Source: Devosia indica
GTDB taxonomy: Bacteria; Pseudomonadota; Alphaproteobacteria; Rhizobiales; Devosiaceae
Direction of reading: 5' to 3'
Length of the DNA: 64,000 nt
Assembly: GCF_003056405.1 (NCBI RefSeq)
Contig: NZ_PYVZ01000005.1
Coordinates: 1 to 64,000, forward strand
Made by a program: the position numbers and the translations under genes. The notes beneath the pieces were generated by a model. It did not search any database and was not told where the DNA came from. It saw only the letters and a program-made list of their open reading frames with translations. Positions 7,763 to 16,700 of the stretch are shown in pieces (positions within the stretch are counted from its first letter, which is position 1; each line of letters opens with the position of its first letter).

Positions 7763-9190
7763 TCAGCCTTCCTTGCGACGGACCGGCAGGGTGATGTCGA
7801 AGCGGGTCCCCTGCCCTTCGTCCACATGCGCCAGAACCCCGCCATGCGCTTCGGTAATCTCCCGGGCGATGGCCAGTCCCAGCCCGGTACCGCCAGAGCG
7901 GGCCGAGCCTTCAAAGGCCACGAACAGGTTTTCCCGCGCGCGCGGTGGCAGGCCCGGGCCATTGTCGCGCAGCGTTATGACCGTGCGGTCGGGATCGGCA
8001 CTGGCGCGCGCCTCGATGCGAAAATCCTGGGCTTCGCCCGGCACGGCTTCCAGGGCCTCGCGCGCGTTCTTGAGCAGATTGACCAGCACCCGCCCCATCT
8101 GCCCCGCATCTACCTCAACCATCAACGAGGCATCCACGCCATTATCGAACGCGATCAGCGGATTGCCGGCGACGCGGGCGTCAAAGGCAGCATCATCCAC
8201 CAGCGTGCGCAGATTGACCGGCGAGAATTGCGGTACAGTGGATGTTTCCCGGCCATAGTCGAGCACCGCCTGGGCAAAGCCGATCGCCTTGTCCAGCGTG
8301 GTCACCAGCCGTGGCGCCAGCCGCTGCACCTTGGGGTCATCCAGCGTCGCCACCTGGTCGGACAGCAATTGCGCCGAGCTCAGCGTGTTGCGCAGATCGT
8401 GATTGATCTTGGCCACCGCCAGCCCCAGATCAGCCAGATGCCGCCTTTGCCGCAACATGGAAAACAACTCCGTTTCCATATCGGCCAGCTCGCGCTCGAG
8501 AATGCCGATTTCGTCAGACCGGCTGGACGGGATCAGGATCAGGGCGGCATTTTCGGGCGCCTTGCGAAAGGCCAGCATATTGCCAGTCACCCGCAGCACC
8601 GGATCAATGAACAGGCGGCTGACCAACACATAGAGCACAAAGGCCGTCACCGCAGCGATGCCGAACGAGACCAGCGCAAAACTGCGCGAATAGTCGATCA
8701 TGTCCCGCCGCAACGGCGTTTCGGGCATCAGCAACTCCACCAGGCTTTCATTGAGATCGCCCTCGCCCACCACCCGCAGCGTGCGTCCGGGCGGCGCAAC
8801 CAGCGTATCGAGTGCGCCCCAGACCCTGCTGGGCAGGTCGCCCTGCCGCAGATCGGCGGTCACCACCGTGTCCGGCATCACCGGATTGGTCAATTCAATG
8901 AGCTGGCTCTGTCCGTCGCGCCGATAGACAATGGCATGGGCGCCGGCCGAATTGAGCAATCGGTCGGTCAGGTCGCGCGGCAGTGCCATCACGTCGGGTA
9001 CCGCGTCCAGCACGCGGGCGGCCACCACCCCGACCTGCAGGCGGTCTTCCAGCCAGGTGGTTCGAAAACTCGCGACTGAGGGCAGAAAGATGACGATTTC
9101 GACCAGCAGGATCACCCCGATGATCGTGGCGATCAGCTTGCTTGAAAGCCCCGGAAACCGGCCGGCCATGGCATTGGGCTGGTCCTTCAT
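7763..9190 (-). CDS. Membrane sensor histidine kinase
   Basis: The 475-residue protein has two membrane segments (about 19-39 and 171-191) bracketing a ~130-residue periplasmic sensor region, then a HAMP-like linker, a dimerisation helix with H-box KINHDLRNTLSSAQLL (phospho-His near 264), an N-box VLVNLLKNAREAL, DNGPGLP and GGTGLGLAIAREI of the HATPase domain. It should autophosphorylate and pass phosphate to a response regulator; none is encoded nearby, so it is an orphan here. It lies 69 bases downstream of, and probably co-transcribed with, the flavin oxidoreductase gene. The periplasmic domain has no family I recognise. Confidence 0.9.
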   Translation of the reverse strand: MKDQPNAMAGRFPGLSSKLIATIIGVILLVEIVIFLPSVASFRTTWLEDRLQVGVVAARVLDAVPDVMALPRDLTDRLLNSAGAHAIVYRRDGQSQLIELTNPVMPDTVVTADLRQGDLPSRVWGALDTLVAPPGRTLRVVGEGDLNESLVELLMPETPLRRDMIDYSRSFALVSFGIAAVTAFVLYVLVSRLFIDPVLRVTGNMLAFRKAPENAALILIPSSRSDEIGILERELADMETELFSMLRQRRHLADLGLAVAKINHDLRNTLSSAQLLSDQVATLDDPKVQRLAPRLVTTLDKAIGFAQAVLDYGRETSTVPQFSPVNLRTLVDDAAFDARVAGNPLIAFDNGVDASLMVEVDAGQMGRVLVNLLKNAREALEAVPGEAQDFRIEARASADPDRTVITLRDNGPGLPPRARENLFVAFEGSARSGGTGLGLAIAREITEAHGGVLAHVDEGQGTRFDITLPVRRKEG

Positions 9191-9259
9191 CCTTGCAATC
9201 CTGCCAATCCCTCTCAGGCCCCCATTGGTCGCCGCTGCACAGCTTTGCCCGCGCGCAGC

Positions 9260-10702
9260 TTAAATACGGAGCCGCCGCCGCACCGCGCCGAGACGCCTTG
9301 CAAAGGAAGATACGGTTTCAGCCCCCCTATGGTTTTCACCCAAAGCAGCCAGAATGGCCAGCAGGCTTGGATGGGGCAGGCTGAGCTCGGCCAATTGCCC
9401 CAGCGCAATGCCTTTTTCCATTGCCAGCGCCAGCACGCCGGCCAGTTCGCCGGCTTCCGGCCCCACCAGGCTCGCCGCCAGTACCTGTCCCTTGGGATTA
9501 ACCAGGACCTTGGCCAGCCCCCTGTCCTGACCGTGTGCGCGCGCCTTGCCGTTTTCGCTGAACCCGCTGCGCAAAATCACATGTCCCGCCGCCAGTGGCT
9601 TGGAGTCGGCTGGCCAGCGGCCAATCTGGGCCAGGCCAGGCTCGGTCTGCACCAATTGGGGCTGCTGGGTCGGCTGATGCCGCGGCGCCCCCAGCACCAG
9701 CGCCTCGATTACCGCCCGGCCATGGCTGAGCGCGTGATGCCATTGCCCGATACCCGCGCCGGCACCGACCACCCGGATCCGGCGATTGCTTGTCTGCCCC
9801 AGTGCACCAAGGGCAAATTGCCGCGCCTTGCCACGCAGTGGGCGCAGGCGCGCTGCCTCCAGCCCTATATCGTCAAGGCTGGCCAGCGTGCCGGCACAGA
9901 CCAGCACATGCGATATGTCGAGTGCCTCGCTTGCCCCATCGGGTAGCGTGATCGTGGCACCAATGCCCTGCGACCGGGGCTGGATCGCATCGACCATGCC
10001 CCCATCGATGACCCGCACGCCCTCTTCGCCCAGGCATTGCAACACAATGCTGGCAGCCTCGATATCGAAGCCGGGCAGTGCCGCACCCTGTGGCACCAGC
10101 GTTACATCCGATCCCAGCCGCGCAAAGGCCTGTGCCAGAGCTAGACCTTCCGGATCGGAGCCAATCACCAGCAGATGGGTGAGCTTGCGGCTGTTCTCGA
10201 GAAGACTGTCGGGCGTGAAATAACCGGCTTCCTCAAGCCCTGGAATCTCCGGCAATATCGCAGCGCCGCCAACCGCCAGCACGATCACCTGCGGGCGCAC
10301 CTGCACGTCGCCCACCGCAAGTGTCATGGCATCGACAAAGCGGGTTTCGCCCCGGAGCACCGATATGCCCAGCCCCGTCAATCGCTCGCGACTATCGAGC
10401 GGGGCCTGTTCGGCGGCCAGGCTTTGTGCCCGTTCCTGCACCGCGCGCATGCTGATCTTGGGTTCTATCCCGGCCAGGCCCAACTGACCGGCGTTGCGCA
10501 TGGCCTGGGCCCGCGACGCGCTGGCCACCATTGAGGCGACCTGCACGGCCCGCTGCGGCCCGTCGCCGGGTTCGGCGTGTCCTCTGTCAACAAGCATGAC
10601 GTGAGCGCCAAGGCGCCGGGCATGCTGGGCCAGCGCGATTCCGAGCGCGCCTGCGCCCACGATGCAAAGCTCGGGTCGAGTAATCTCAGCCATGTCCGCC
10701 AC
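9260..10702 (-). CDS. FAD-dependent oxidoreductase of the disulfide-reductase fold, redox cysteines missing
   Basis: The 480-residue protein has the layout of dihydrolipoamide dehydrogenase or mercuric reductase: an FAD-binding LCIVGAGALGIALA at about 12-25, a central NAD(P)-binding segment LLVIGSDPEGLALAQAFARL, an FAD segment before IRVVGAGAGIGQWHHALSHG, and a C-terminal dimerisation domain (VILRSGFSENG, KVLVNPKGQVLAASLVGPEA). The usual N-terminal CxxxxC active site is absent; the corresponding region (DGPQRAVQVASMVAS) has no cysteine. Substrate and partner are therefore unknown. It is divergent from the rpmH promoter and upstream of the histidine kinase in the same direction. Confidence 0.8.
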   Translation of the reverse strand: MADMAEITRPELCIVGAGALGIALAQHARRLGAHVMLVDRGHAEPGDGPQRAVQVASMVASASRAQAMRNAGQLGLAGIEPKISMRAVQERAQSLAAEQAPLDSRERLTGLGISVLRGETRFVDAMTLAVGDVQVRPQVIVLAVGGAAILPEIPGLEEAGYFTPDSLLENSRKLTHLLVIGSDPEGLALAQAFARLGSDVTLVPQGAALPGFDIEAASIVLQCLGEEGVRVIDGGMVDAIQPRSQGIGATITLPDGASEALDISHVLVCAGTLASLDDIGLEAARLRPLRGKARQFALGALGQTSNRRIRVVGAGAGIGQWHHALSHGRAVIEALVLGAPRHQPTQQPQLVQTEPGLAQIGRWPADSKPLAAGHVILRSGFSENGKARAHGQDRGLAKVLVNPKGQVLAASLVGPEAGELAGVLALAMEKGIALGQLAELSLPHPSLLAILAALGENHRGAETVSSFARRLGAVRRRLRI

Positions 10703-10787
10703 AGGCCAGAACCATTGCCGCTCTTATGCGGGGGAAAGCGCGGCTTGACAACAGGGCCACTCTGGCTGTTCCGCGTGCCAATGCGCG

Positions 10788-10816
10788 TTGACTTAGGCAT
10801 GTCTTTTCCCTATAGA
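10788..10816 (+). promoter_or_regulatory. Sigma-70-type promoter of rpmH-rnpA-yidC
   Basis: TTGACT at 10788-10793 and TATAGA at 10811-10816 are separated by exactly 17 bases, a strong match to the housekeeping consensus. It lies about 100 bases before the rpmH start, leaving a leader that could carry regulation. Confidence 0.7.
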
Positions 10817-10917
10817 CCCCACCAACGCGAAGGCGGCGCGCATGCCCGCCTCAGGGATTATTCTGCTTTCAAGCAGCACCAAAGAAGAGGAACCGTGCGA
10901 CAGCGCGGTCTGATGTT

Positions 10918-11052
10918 ATGAAGCGTACATACCAGCCTTCCAAGCTCGTGCGTGCCCGTCGTCACGGTTTCCGTGCCCGTATGGCGACCAAGGACGGCCG
11001 CGCGATTCTCAATCGCCGCCGCCGTGACGGCCGCAAGAAGCTCTCGGCCTAA
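10918..11052 (+). CDS. rpmH: 50S ribosomal protein L34
   Basis: A 44-residue, extremely Arg/Lys-rich protein beginning [18 protein letters not shown] and ending in DGRKKLSA, the full length of bacterial L34. It binds 23S rRNA in the large subunit. It heads the classical rpmH-rnpA-yidC cluster, 15 bases ahead of rnpA. GAGG (about 10886-10890) lies rather far upstream of the ATG, but the L34 sequence fixes the start. Expression probably comes from the promoter at 10788-10816. Confidence 0.97.
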   Translation: MKRTYQPSKLVRARRHGFRARMATKDGRAILNRRRRDGRKKLSA

Positions 11053-11067
11053 GGGATTTGTGGCCGG

Positions 11068-11475
11068 ATGACGGCCGAACAGTCCACGCGCCAAGCGACA
11101 TTGCGCCGCCTCAGGCGGCGCGCGCAGTTCTTAAACGCCGCCCGGGGCAATCGCGCCGGGCGTTCTGCGTTTGGATTGCAGGTCGTGCCCAGCCCGGAGC
11201 CCGATCCCGGCATCGGCTTTACCGTCACCAAAAAAGTCGGCAATTCGCCTCAGCGCAACCGCATAAAGCGGCGTCTTCGCGCTGCTGCGGCAGCATGCGC
11301 GCGTGACTTTATGCCCGGACATGACTATGTCCTTCTGGCGCGGCGCGAGGCCATCAGCCAGCCTTTCACCAAGCTTGTCGCCGATCTCGGCGGCCTCATC
11401 GCTCGTGTGCATGACACAAAACTGAGCGACAATCGCAAATCACCCGGCCGCGGCCAACGGAACCCGAGACCATGA
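11068..11475 (+). CDS. rnpA: Ribonuclease P protein component
   Basis: The 135-residue basic protein shows the RnpA core: FTVTKKVGNSPQRNRIKRRL, the RNR motif that contacts RNase P RNA, and the downstream GHDYVLLARREA strand. With the catalytic RNA it removes 5' leaders from tRNA precursors. The C-terminal ~20 residues ([11 protein letters not shown]) are a charged tail outside the conserved fold. Its end overlaps the yidC start by four bases, so translation is coupled. Confidence 0.95.
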   Translation: MTAEQSTRQATLRRLRRRAQFLNAARGNRAGRSAFGLQVVPSPEPDPGIGFTVTKKVGNSPQRNRIKRRLRAAAAACARDFMPGHDYVLLARREAISQPFTKLVADLGGLIARVHDTKLSDNRKSPGRGQRNPRP

Positions 11476-13310
11476 ATTCTGACAATCGCAATGTGATCCT
11501 TGCCGTCGTGCTCAGCATGATCGTGCTGTTCGGCTGGCAGTTTTTCATTGCCGGTCCGCAACTCGAACAGGCCCAGCGCCAGGCCGAAATCGCCGCCGCC
11601 CAGCAAGCCGAGTCCGAACAGCTTGCCGTGCCCAGCACCAATGCAGACGGCTCCGCCGCCGCACCCGCAGCCACCCCCGGCGCACCACAGGTGTTCGCCG
11701 ACCGCCAGACAGCCATCGCTGCCACCGACCGCATTGAGATTGCGACCGCTGATCTGGAAGGCTCGATCAACCTGACCGGCGCACGCATCGACGATCTTGA
11801 ACTCAAGCAATACCGTGAGACGGTCGATCCCGATTCTCCGATCATTGCCCTGCTCAAGCCCGCCGGCCTGCCCGACGCCTATTTCGTCGAACAGGGCTGG
11901 GCCGCAGCCGCCGGCTCCAACGTCTCGCTGCCCACCAGCCAGTCGGTCTGGACCCTTGAAGGCGACAACGCCACGCTGACCGCCGATACGCCGGTTACCC
12001 TGCGTTTCGACAATGGGCAGGGCCTGGTTTTCCACCGCACCTTTGCCGTGGACGATTTCTATCTCTTTACGGTCACCCAGACCGTTGAAAACACCGGCGC
12101 GGGTGATGTGGCCCTGTTCCCCTATTCGCGCGTTGTCCGCCACGGCAATCCGCAGGTGCAGAACTTCTTCATCCAGCACGAAGGCCCGATCGGCGTGCTC
12201 GGCTCGAACAATTATGTCGCCCGCAAATATGGTGACCTGCAGAACGAGCAGCAGGTCGACTTCTCCTCGACCACCGGCTGGCTCGGCATTGCCGACAAAT
12301 ATTGGGCCACCGCCGTGCTGCCCAAGCCGGACACCACCATCAATGCCCGCTTCGCCTACACCCAGTCGGGCGGGACCAATGTGTTCCAGACCAATTACGT
12401 CGAGACCCAGCCCGTCATGGTGCCGGCCGGCGCTACGGTCAGCCATGAGGCCTATGTCTTTGCCGGCGCCAAGGAAGACCGCGTCATCGCCTCCTATCAG
12501 GAAGGCTACGGCTTCGACCGCCTTGAACTGCTGATCGACTGGGGCTGGTTCCACTTCCTGACCAAGCCGATGCACTGGTTGCTGGTCACGCTCTACGGCA
12601 TTCTGGGCAATTTCGGCCTGGCCGTCCTTGCCGTGACCGTCATCGTCAAGGCCATCTTCTTCCCGCTGGCCAACCGCTCCTACGCCTCCATGGCCGCCAT
12701 GCGCCGCGTGCAGCCGGAAATGAAGGCCATCCAGGAACGTCTCAAGGACGACCGCGCTGCCCAGCAGCAGGCGATGATGGAGCTCTACAAGAAAGAGAAG
12801 ATCAATCCGCTCTCGGGTTGCTGGCCAATTCTCATTCAGATCCCGGTCTTCTTTGCGCTCTATACAGTCATCTTCATCTCGCTCGAAATGCGCCATGCGC
12901 CGTTCTTCGGCTGGATTCAGGATCTGGCGGCGCCCGATCCGACCAATATCTTCACCCTGTTCGGCCTGATCCCCTGGGATCCGACCGCGCTGCCGCTCCT
13001 GGGGTCCTTCCTGCATCTGGGCATCTGGCCGGTCATCATGGGTATTTCCATGTGGGTGCAGATGCGCCTCAACCCGCCACCGCCCGATCCGACCCAGGCC
13101 ATGATCTTCAACTGGATGCCGGTGATCTTCACCTTCATGCTGGGCACCTTCCCGGCAGGTCTTGTGATCTACTGGGCCTGGAACAACACGCTCTCGATTG
13201 CCCAGCAATGGTTCATCATGAAGCGGCACGGTGTCGAGGTGAACCTGTTCGGCAACATCATGGACAGCTTCCGCCGCAAACCAAAGCCGGCCGAGCCAAC
13301 CAAGAGCTGA
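11472..13310 (+). CDS. yidC: Membrane protein insertase YidC
   Basis: 612 residues of Gram-negative YidC architecture: an N-terminal membrane anchor ([19 protein letters not shown]), a Pro/Ala/Gln-rich linker, a ~280-residue periplasmic beta-domain, then the conserved insertase core from about residue 360 with five membrane segments, including [39 protein letters not shown] and the C-terminal [20 protein letters not shown]. It inserts inner-membrane proteins alone or with SecYEG. A GC-rich hairpin follows the stop. Confidence 0.97.
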   Translation: MNSDNRNVILAVVLSMIVLFGWQFFIAGPQLEQAQRQAEIAAAQQAESEQLAVPSTNADGSAAAPAATPGAPQVFADRQTAIAATDRIEIATADLEGSINLTGARIDDLELKQYRETVDPDSPIIALLKPAGLPDAYFVEQGWAAAAGSNVSLPTSQSVWTLEGDNATLTADTPVTLRFDNGQGLVFHRTFAVDDFYLFTVTQTVENTGAGDVALFPYSRVVRHGNPQVQNFFIQHEGPIGVLGSNNYVARKYGDLQNEQQVDFSSTTGWLGIADKYWATAVLPKPDTTINARFAYTQSGGTNVFQTNYVETQPVMVPAGATVSHEAYVFAGAKEDRVIASYQEGYGFDRLELLIDWGWFHFLTKPMHWLLVTLYGILGNFGLAVLAVTVIVKAIFFPLANRSYASMAAMRRVQPEMKAIQERLKDDRAAQQQAMMELYKKEKINPLSGCWPILIQIPVFFALYTVIFISLEMRHAPFFGWIQDLAAPDPTNIFTLFGLIPWDPTALPLLGSFLHLGIWPVIMGISMWVQMRLNPPPPDPTQAMIFNWMPVIFTFMLGTFPAGLVIYWAWNNTLSIAQQWFIMKRHGVEVNLFGNIMDSFRRKPKPAEPTKS

Positions 13311-13332
13311 GCCGTATTGAACGAATGAATGG

Positions 13333-13354
13333 GCCCGCCGCTTCGCCGGCGGGC
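13333..13354 (+). terminator. GC-rich hairpin between yidC and engB
   Basis: Arms GCCCGCCG and CGGCGGGC enclose a 6-base loop. Only a weak T-run follows (CTTCTCCT), so it may attenuate rather than fully stop transcription into engB, which begins 21 bases later. Confidence 0.5.
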
Positions 13355-13375
13355 TTCTCCTATCTGGGGTCACAT

Positions 13376-14020
13376 ATGACGCAACCCGACTATTCTCCCG
13401 ACACCATTGAGCGCGGCCGCCTGCTGTTTGCCCGGCCCTTCCTGTTCGTGAAGGGTTGCGTGAAACTGGCCGACCTGCCGCCTATGGACCGGCTCGAAAT
13501 CGCCTTTGCCGGCCGCTCCAATGTCGGCAAGTCCAGCCTGATAAACGCCCTGTGCGGCACTTCAGGCCTGGCCCGCACCTCCAACACGCCAGGGCGCACC
13601 CAGGAGCTCAACATCTTCGAGAGCCAGAGTGAAAATCTGCGCATCGTCGACATGCCCGGCTATGGCTATGCCAAGGCGCCCGAGCCCAAGGTCAGGGCCT
13701 GGACGGCTCTGATCCACCAATACCTCACCGGCCGCGCCACCCTGCGCCGTGTCTATGTCCTGATCGACAGCCGCCACGGCGCCAAGGACAACGACATCTC
13801 GGTGATGAACGAGCTCGACCGCGCAGCGGTCAGCTATCAGGTGGTGATGACCAAGGTCGACAAGCCCTCGGCCACCGATCTCGAGAGCGCCGTCGCTAAG
13901 ACCCGCGCCGCCATCGCCAAGCGCCCCGCCGCCCACCCGGACATCATCCAGACCTCGTCCGAAAAAGGCACCGGCCTCAATCAGTTGCGCACCGAGATCG
14001 CATTGCTGCTGGAGAGCTGA
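13376..14020 (+). CDS. engB: Ribosome-biogenesis GTPase EngB (YihA/YsxC)
   Basis: The 214-residue protein carries all G-motifs of the EngB family: G1 GRSNVGKSS (about 43-51), switch SNTPGRTQ, G3 [10 protein letters not shown]4 TKVDK and the G5-like TSSEKGTG. The family GTPase assists late 50S assembly and is usually essential. The ATG at 13376 gives the normal family length. It follows yidC in the common alphaproteobacterial order; the usual next gene, argB, is instead found 36 kb away in this window. Confidence 0.95.
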   Translation: MTQPDYSPDTIERGRLLFARPFLFVKGCVKLADLPPMDRLEIAFAGRSNVGKSSLINALCGTSGLARTSNTPGRTQELNIFESQSENLRIVDMPGYGYAKAPEPKVRAWTALIHQYLTGRATLRRVYVLIDSRHGAKDNDISVMNELDRAAVSYQVVMTKVDKPSATDLESAVAKTRAAIAKRPAAHPDIIQTSSEKGTGLNQLRTEIALLLES

Positions 14021-14035
14021 TCCGCCCCAAAAGAG

Positions 14036-14059
14036 AAAGGGCGCTCAGGGCGCCCTTTT
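14036..14059 (+). terminator. Rho-independent terminator after engB
   Basis: Nine-base arms AAAGGGCGC and GCGCCCTTT around a 5-base loop, followed by T. The hairpin is symmetric enough to serve the convergent amidotransferase gene too. Confidence 0.85.
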
Positions 14060-14102
14060 CTATGGGTTGATTGGTCCGCCCTCATGCCGTGCCCTGCCAT
14101 GT

Positions 14103-14831
14103 TCACCCCGCCTGGTGGCGGGTGCCAGCATCCTGCATGAACTGCGCAATATACTCGCGCAGACGGGCGCTGTCAGAGGCGCTTGAAAACGATCCCAAAG
14201 CCTCCTCGATCACCTCGTCTGTTGCCTTGCCGCGGCGCAGTTCTGTCAGCGCCGTGCCATAGCTGTCATCGAATTCGGGATGCGGCTGAAAACTCAGGGC
14301 CTGGCCGGTGCGATACAACAGACCCGCATTGGGAGTGAAGTCCGACGCCAGGATCACCTCGGCCTCATCGGGCGGGACGATCACCTGGTCCTGGTGCGAA
14401 CACACAACCGATAAGGTGTCAGGCGCCAAATCCATGAAATCCGGGCGCCTGGTCACCCGATAATGGTGCCGCCCCAGCCCCCAGCCTTTCTCCGACTTGC
14501 GCACATCCCCGCCAAGCGCATCGGCCATCACCTGGTGCCCAAAGCAGATCCCCAGCATCGGGGTCTGCGCCGCATAAACCTGGCGGATGAAGTCGCGCAA
14601 GGGATCGAGCCAGGCATGGTCTTCATAAACGCCGGCTGAGGAACCGGTTATGGCGATGCCCTCCAGCCCCACCGGGTCAGGCAGCGGCTCGCCCTCAAGC
14701 ACTTTGACCGCGTCATAGTCAAAACGCCGCCCGGTCGACGCGAACATCTCACGGAACATGGCAGAATAGGGAGCAAACTTGCCCTGGAGCGGCTCGGGAA
14801 CCTTGCCGACTTCGATAATGGTGATCTTCAT
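14103..14831 (-). CDS. Class I glutamine amidotransferase-like protein
   Basis: A 242-residue stand-alone GATase1 domain. The nucleophile elbow is GICFGHQVMADALGG (Cys about 96), and the catalytic His-Glu pair is in SFQPHPEFDD. Proteins of this stand-alone type include gamma-glutamyl hydrolases of polyamine catabolism and GMP-synthase-like amidotransferases; nothing nearby specifies the substrate. I chose the ATG at 14831 because the domain starts immediately (MKITIIEVGKVPE); an upstream start would add 27 unrelated residues. Confidence 0.88.
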   Translation of the reverse strand: MKITIIEVGKVPEPLQGKFAPYSAMFREMFASTGRRFDYDAVKVLEGEPLPDPVGLEGIAITGSSAGVYEDHAWLDPLRDFIRQVYAAQTPMLGICFGHQVMADALGGDVRKSEKGWGLGRHHYRVTRRPDFMDLAPDTLSVVCSHQDQVIVPPDEAEVILASDFTPNAGLLYRTGQALSFQPHPEFDDSYGTALTELRRGKATDEVIEEALGSFSSASDSARLREYIAQFMQDAGTRHQAG

Positions 14832-14924
14832 GGCCAACCGCCTGCGTGTACAACGATTGACATATCGGAGTCGCGCAGGCCCGATCAAGCACGGGTCTGC
14901 GCGAAGCAGCAATGCAACTGAAAA

Positions 14925-15095
14925 CTAGTTGGTGCCGTCATTGGGTCGCGATTTGCGCCCACCCTCACGACGATCTTCCTTGGTCTTGGCATCCCCCGCG
15001 GCCTGGCCGAAATGGGTGCCGCCCAGATGGCCGCCTGTACTCACCTTGTCCAGCTTGGGATCGACATTGGTTTCGGCATGCTTGTCATCGGTCAT
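14925..15095 (-). CDS. Small hydrophilic protein, unknown
   Basis: A 56-residue, highly charged protein beginning MTDDKHAETNVDPKLDKVST and containing GGHLGGTHFGQAAGDAKTKE. It has an excellent ribosome site (AAGGAGG, 8 bases before the ATG), which is the main reason to accept it. It has no cysteine, signal or membrane segment, and its composition (Gly, Lys, Asp, Thr) suggests an unstructured stress or nucleoid-type protein. I do not recognise a family. It sits alone between the amidotransferase and msrB. Confidence 0.6.
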   Translation of the reverse strand: MTDDKHAETNVDPKLDKVSTGGHLGGTHFGQAAGDAKTKEDRREGGRKSRPNDGTN

Positions 15096-15151
15096 TGTTG
15101 ACCCTCCTTTCGAAGAGGCCAATGAACGACACCAATGATCGTTCCGTCACA

Positions 15152-15640
15152 TCACGCCGCTGGCTCGAACCGCAATGACAATCCGTTGATGCAGTAGCGC
15201 AGACCGGTGGGCGGCGGACCATCCTCGAACACATGCCCCTGGTGACCGCCACAATTGGAGCAGTGCACCTCGATCCGGGTCATGAATAGCGAATTGTCTT
15301 CCTTGGTCCCGATCGAGCCGGGAATGAAATCCCAGAAGCTTGGCCAGCCGGTCCGGCTGTCATACTTCTTCTCGGATTCGAAAAGTGCCTGGTCACAGCC
15401 CGCACAATGGAAAGTGCCAGCCCGTTTTTCCTCATTCAGCGGCGACGTGTAGGGGCGCTCGGTATCTTCATGCCGCAACACCTGATAGGCGGCGGGCGAC
15501 AGCCGCGCTTGCCATTCTTCATCGCTCAGAGTGAAGGGAAAATCCCCCTCCACCGCATTGGCCGTTCGCCCCAGCCCCAGGGCGGCGCCAAGCGCCAGCA
15601 GCGAACCGGAAAACAGTATCGAGCGTCGATCAAGGGTCAT
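15152..15640 (-). CDS. msrB: Exported peptide-methionine (R)-S-oxide reductase
   Basis: The 162-residue protein has a twin-arginine-like leader (DRRSILFSGSLLALGAALG, cleaved near ANA) followed by a complete MsrB domain. Zinc ligands are the two CxxC pairs in FHCAGCD and HCSNCGGHQGHVF; the catalytic selenocysteine-equivalent cysteine is in LRYCINGLSL. It repairs methionine-R-sulfoxide in proteins, here apparently in the periplasm. The Tat leader implies that the metal site is loaded before export. Confidence 0.93.
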   Translation of the reverse strand: MTLDRRSILFSGSLLALGAALGLGRTANAVEGDFPFTLSDEEWQARLSPAAYQVLRHEDTERPYTSPLNEEKRAGTFHCAGCDQALFESEKKYDSRTGWPSFWDFIPGSIGTKEDNSLFMTRIEVHCSNCGGHQGHVFEDGPPPTGLRYCINGLSLRFEPAA

Positions 15641-15748
15641 GGCAACCTCCTCAAATCGGCAATGCCCGGCAGATTGCCGGGCAGCACCAAGTCAACAAGA
15701 ACGTGACCACATGCGCCCACGGGCGTCCACCAGGGTCACGTCAAGGTG

Positions 15749-15784
15749 AGGCTCCGCATATCGGGACGGGCGCATGCGGAGCCT
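15749..15784 (-). terminator. Perfect 11-bp hairpin after the fasciclin gene
   Basis: Arms AGGCTCCGCAT and ATGCGGAGCCT flank a 14-base loop 37 bases past the fasciclin stop. No T-run follows on the minus strand, so it may be a Rho-dependent or mRNA-stabilising structure. Confidence 0.5.
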
Positions 15785-15820
15785 CGGTTCCTGCACTATT
15801 CGTTGGCGTGCAGGGTTAGG

Positions 15821-16384
15821 TTACATCGCGGGGAGCAGAACCGCGTCGATGACGTGGATCACGCCATTGGACTGGTCCACATCGGCGATGGTCACAGTAG
15901 CCATGCCGCCATTGGCGTCGGTGATCTTGACCATGTCGCCGTCGAGGCTGAAGGTCAGTTCGCCGCCCTGCACGGTGGCAGCGCTATACTCACCGCCATT
16001 ATCGTTGATCAGCTGCACCAGATCACCCGAGTGAATGTCACCGGCAATCACGTGATAGGTCAGAACGGCAGTGAGCTGGTCCTTGGCTTCGGGTGCCAGC
16101 AGGCCTTCGACAGTGCCTTCCGGCAGAGCTTCAAAGGCGGCGTTGACCGGAGCAAACACGGTGAACGGACCTTCGCTCGACAGAGTCTCGACCAGGTCGG
16201 CAGCCTGGACGGCGGCAACCAGCGTGGTGTGGTCAGCCGAGTTCACGGCGTTCTCCACGATATTGTTGGTGGCAGGCATGGCAGCGCCGCCGACCATCGG
16301 GTTTTCCTGGGCGATAGCGCCACCGGCAACCGAACCGAATGCCAGAACGGCAGCGACAGACAGAGCACGAAGAGAAAGAGTCAT
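15821..16384 (-). CDS. Secreted fasciclin-domain protein
   Basis: 187 residues: a Sec signal peptide (SLRALSVAAVLAFGSVAGGA, cleavage near AIAQ-E) and one FAS1 domain with the two hallmark boxes, GPFTVFAPVNAAFEALPEGT (H1) and GVIHVIDAVLLPAM (H2), plus the YH of LTYHVIAGD. FAS1 domains mediate adhesion or protein-protein contact outside the cell. A ~35-residue linker (GGAAMPATNNIVENAV) precedes the domain. It stands alone with its own hairpin downstream. Confidence 0.9.
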   Translation of the reverse strand: MTLSLRALSVAAVLAFGSVAGGAIAQENPMVGGAAMPATNNIVENAVNSADHTTLVAAVQAADLVETLSSEGPFTVFAPVNAAFEALPEGTVEGLLAPEAKDQLTAVLTYHVIAGDIHSGDLVQLINDNGGEYSAATVQGGELTFSLDGDMVKITDANGGMATVTIADVDQSNGVIHVIDAVLLPAM

Positions 16385-16648
16385 TGTGTAGTTCCTTCCT
16401 GTTTAATTCTGTTCCCATTCATCTCGATGGGACGCAGGAAGTTACGGGCCCTCGTCCTACCCAGTTTCGCTTGCTTCAAAAAAAACGAAAAAATCTGCAC
16501 GGGCTAAAAAGTCGTTATTTTTCATAGGCTTGAGAGCCCATGAACGACTGAAACCGGCCCGCCGGAAAAGAAAAATTTGCGGTGATCCAAACGGCTCGCG
16601 CTTGCGTAAAAAGCCCCTTTTCCCACCCAGGTTCCCAGCCCAACAAAA
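16385..16648. other. AT-richer intergenic stretch upstream of the fasciclin gene
   Basis: About 260 bases with several A-runs (near 16475-16490) and no credible gene. It should contain the fasciclin promoter (minus strand) and receives the tolB terminator at its right edge. I see no conserved RNA motif in it. Confidence 0.4.
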
Positions 16649-16675
16649 AAATCCCTCCGACCGGCGGAGGGATTT
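16649..16675 (-). terminator. Strong terminator of the ruv-tol transcription unit
   Basis: Eleven-base perfect arms (AAATCCCTCCG / CGGAGGGATTT) with a 5-base loop, followed on the minus strand by a run of seven T residues. It sits 26 bases after the tolB stop. Confidence 0.92.
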
Positions 16676-16700
16676 CAGCATGATGCCAATAGGGAGCGAT

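Noticed and set aside
11325-13373. 682-codon open frame antisense to yidC
   Set aside because: It mirrors yidC codon for codon; GC-rich third positions leave the antisense frame open. The translation is Asp/Gly/His-rich low-complexity sequence with no motif or RBS.
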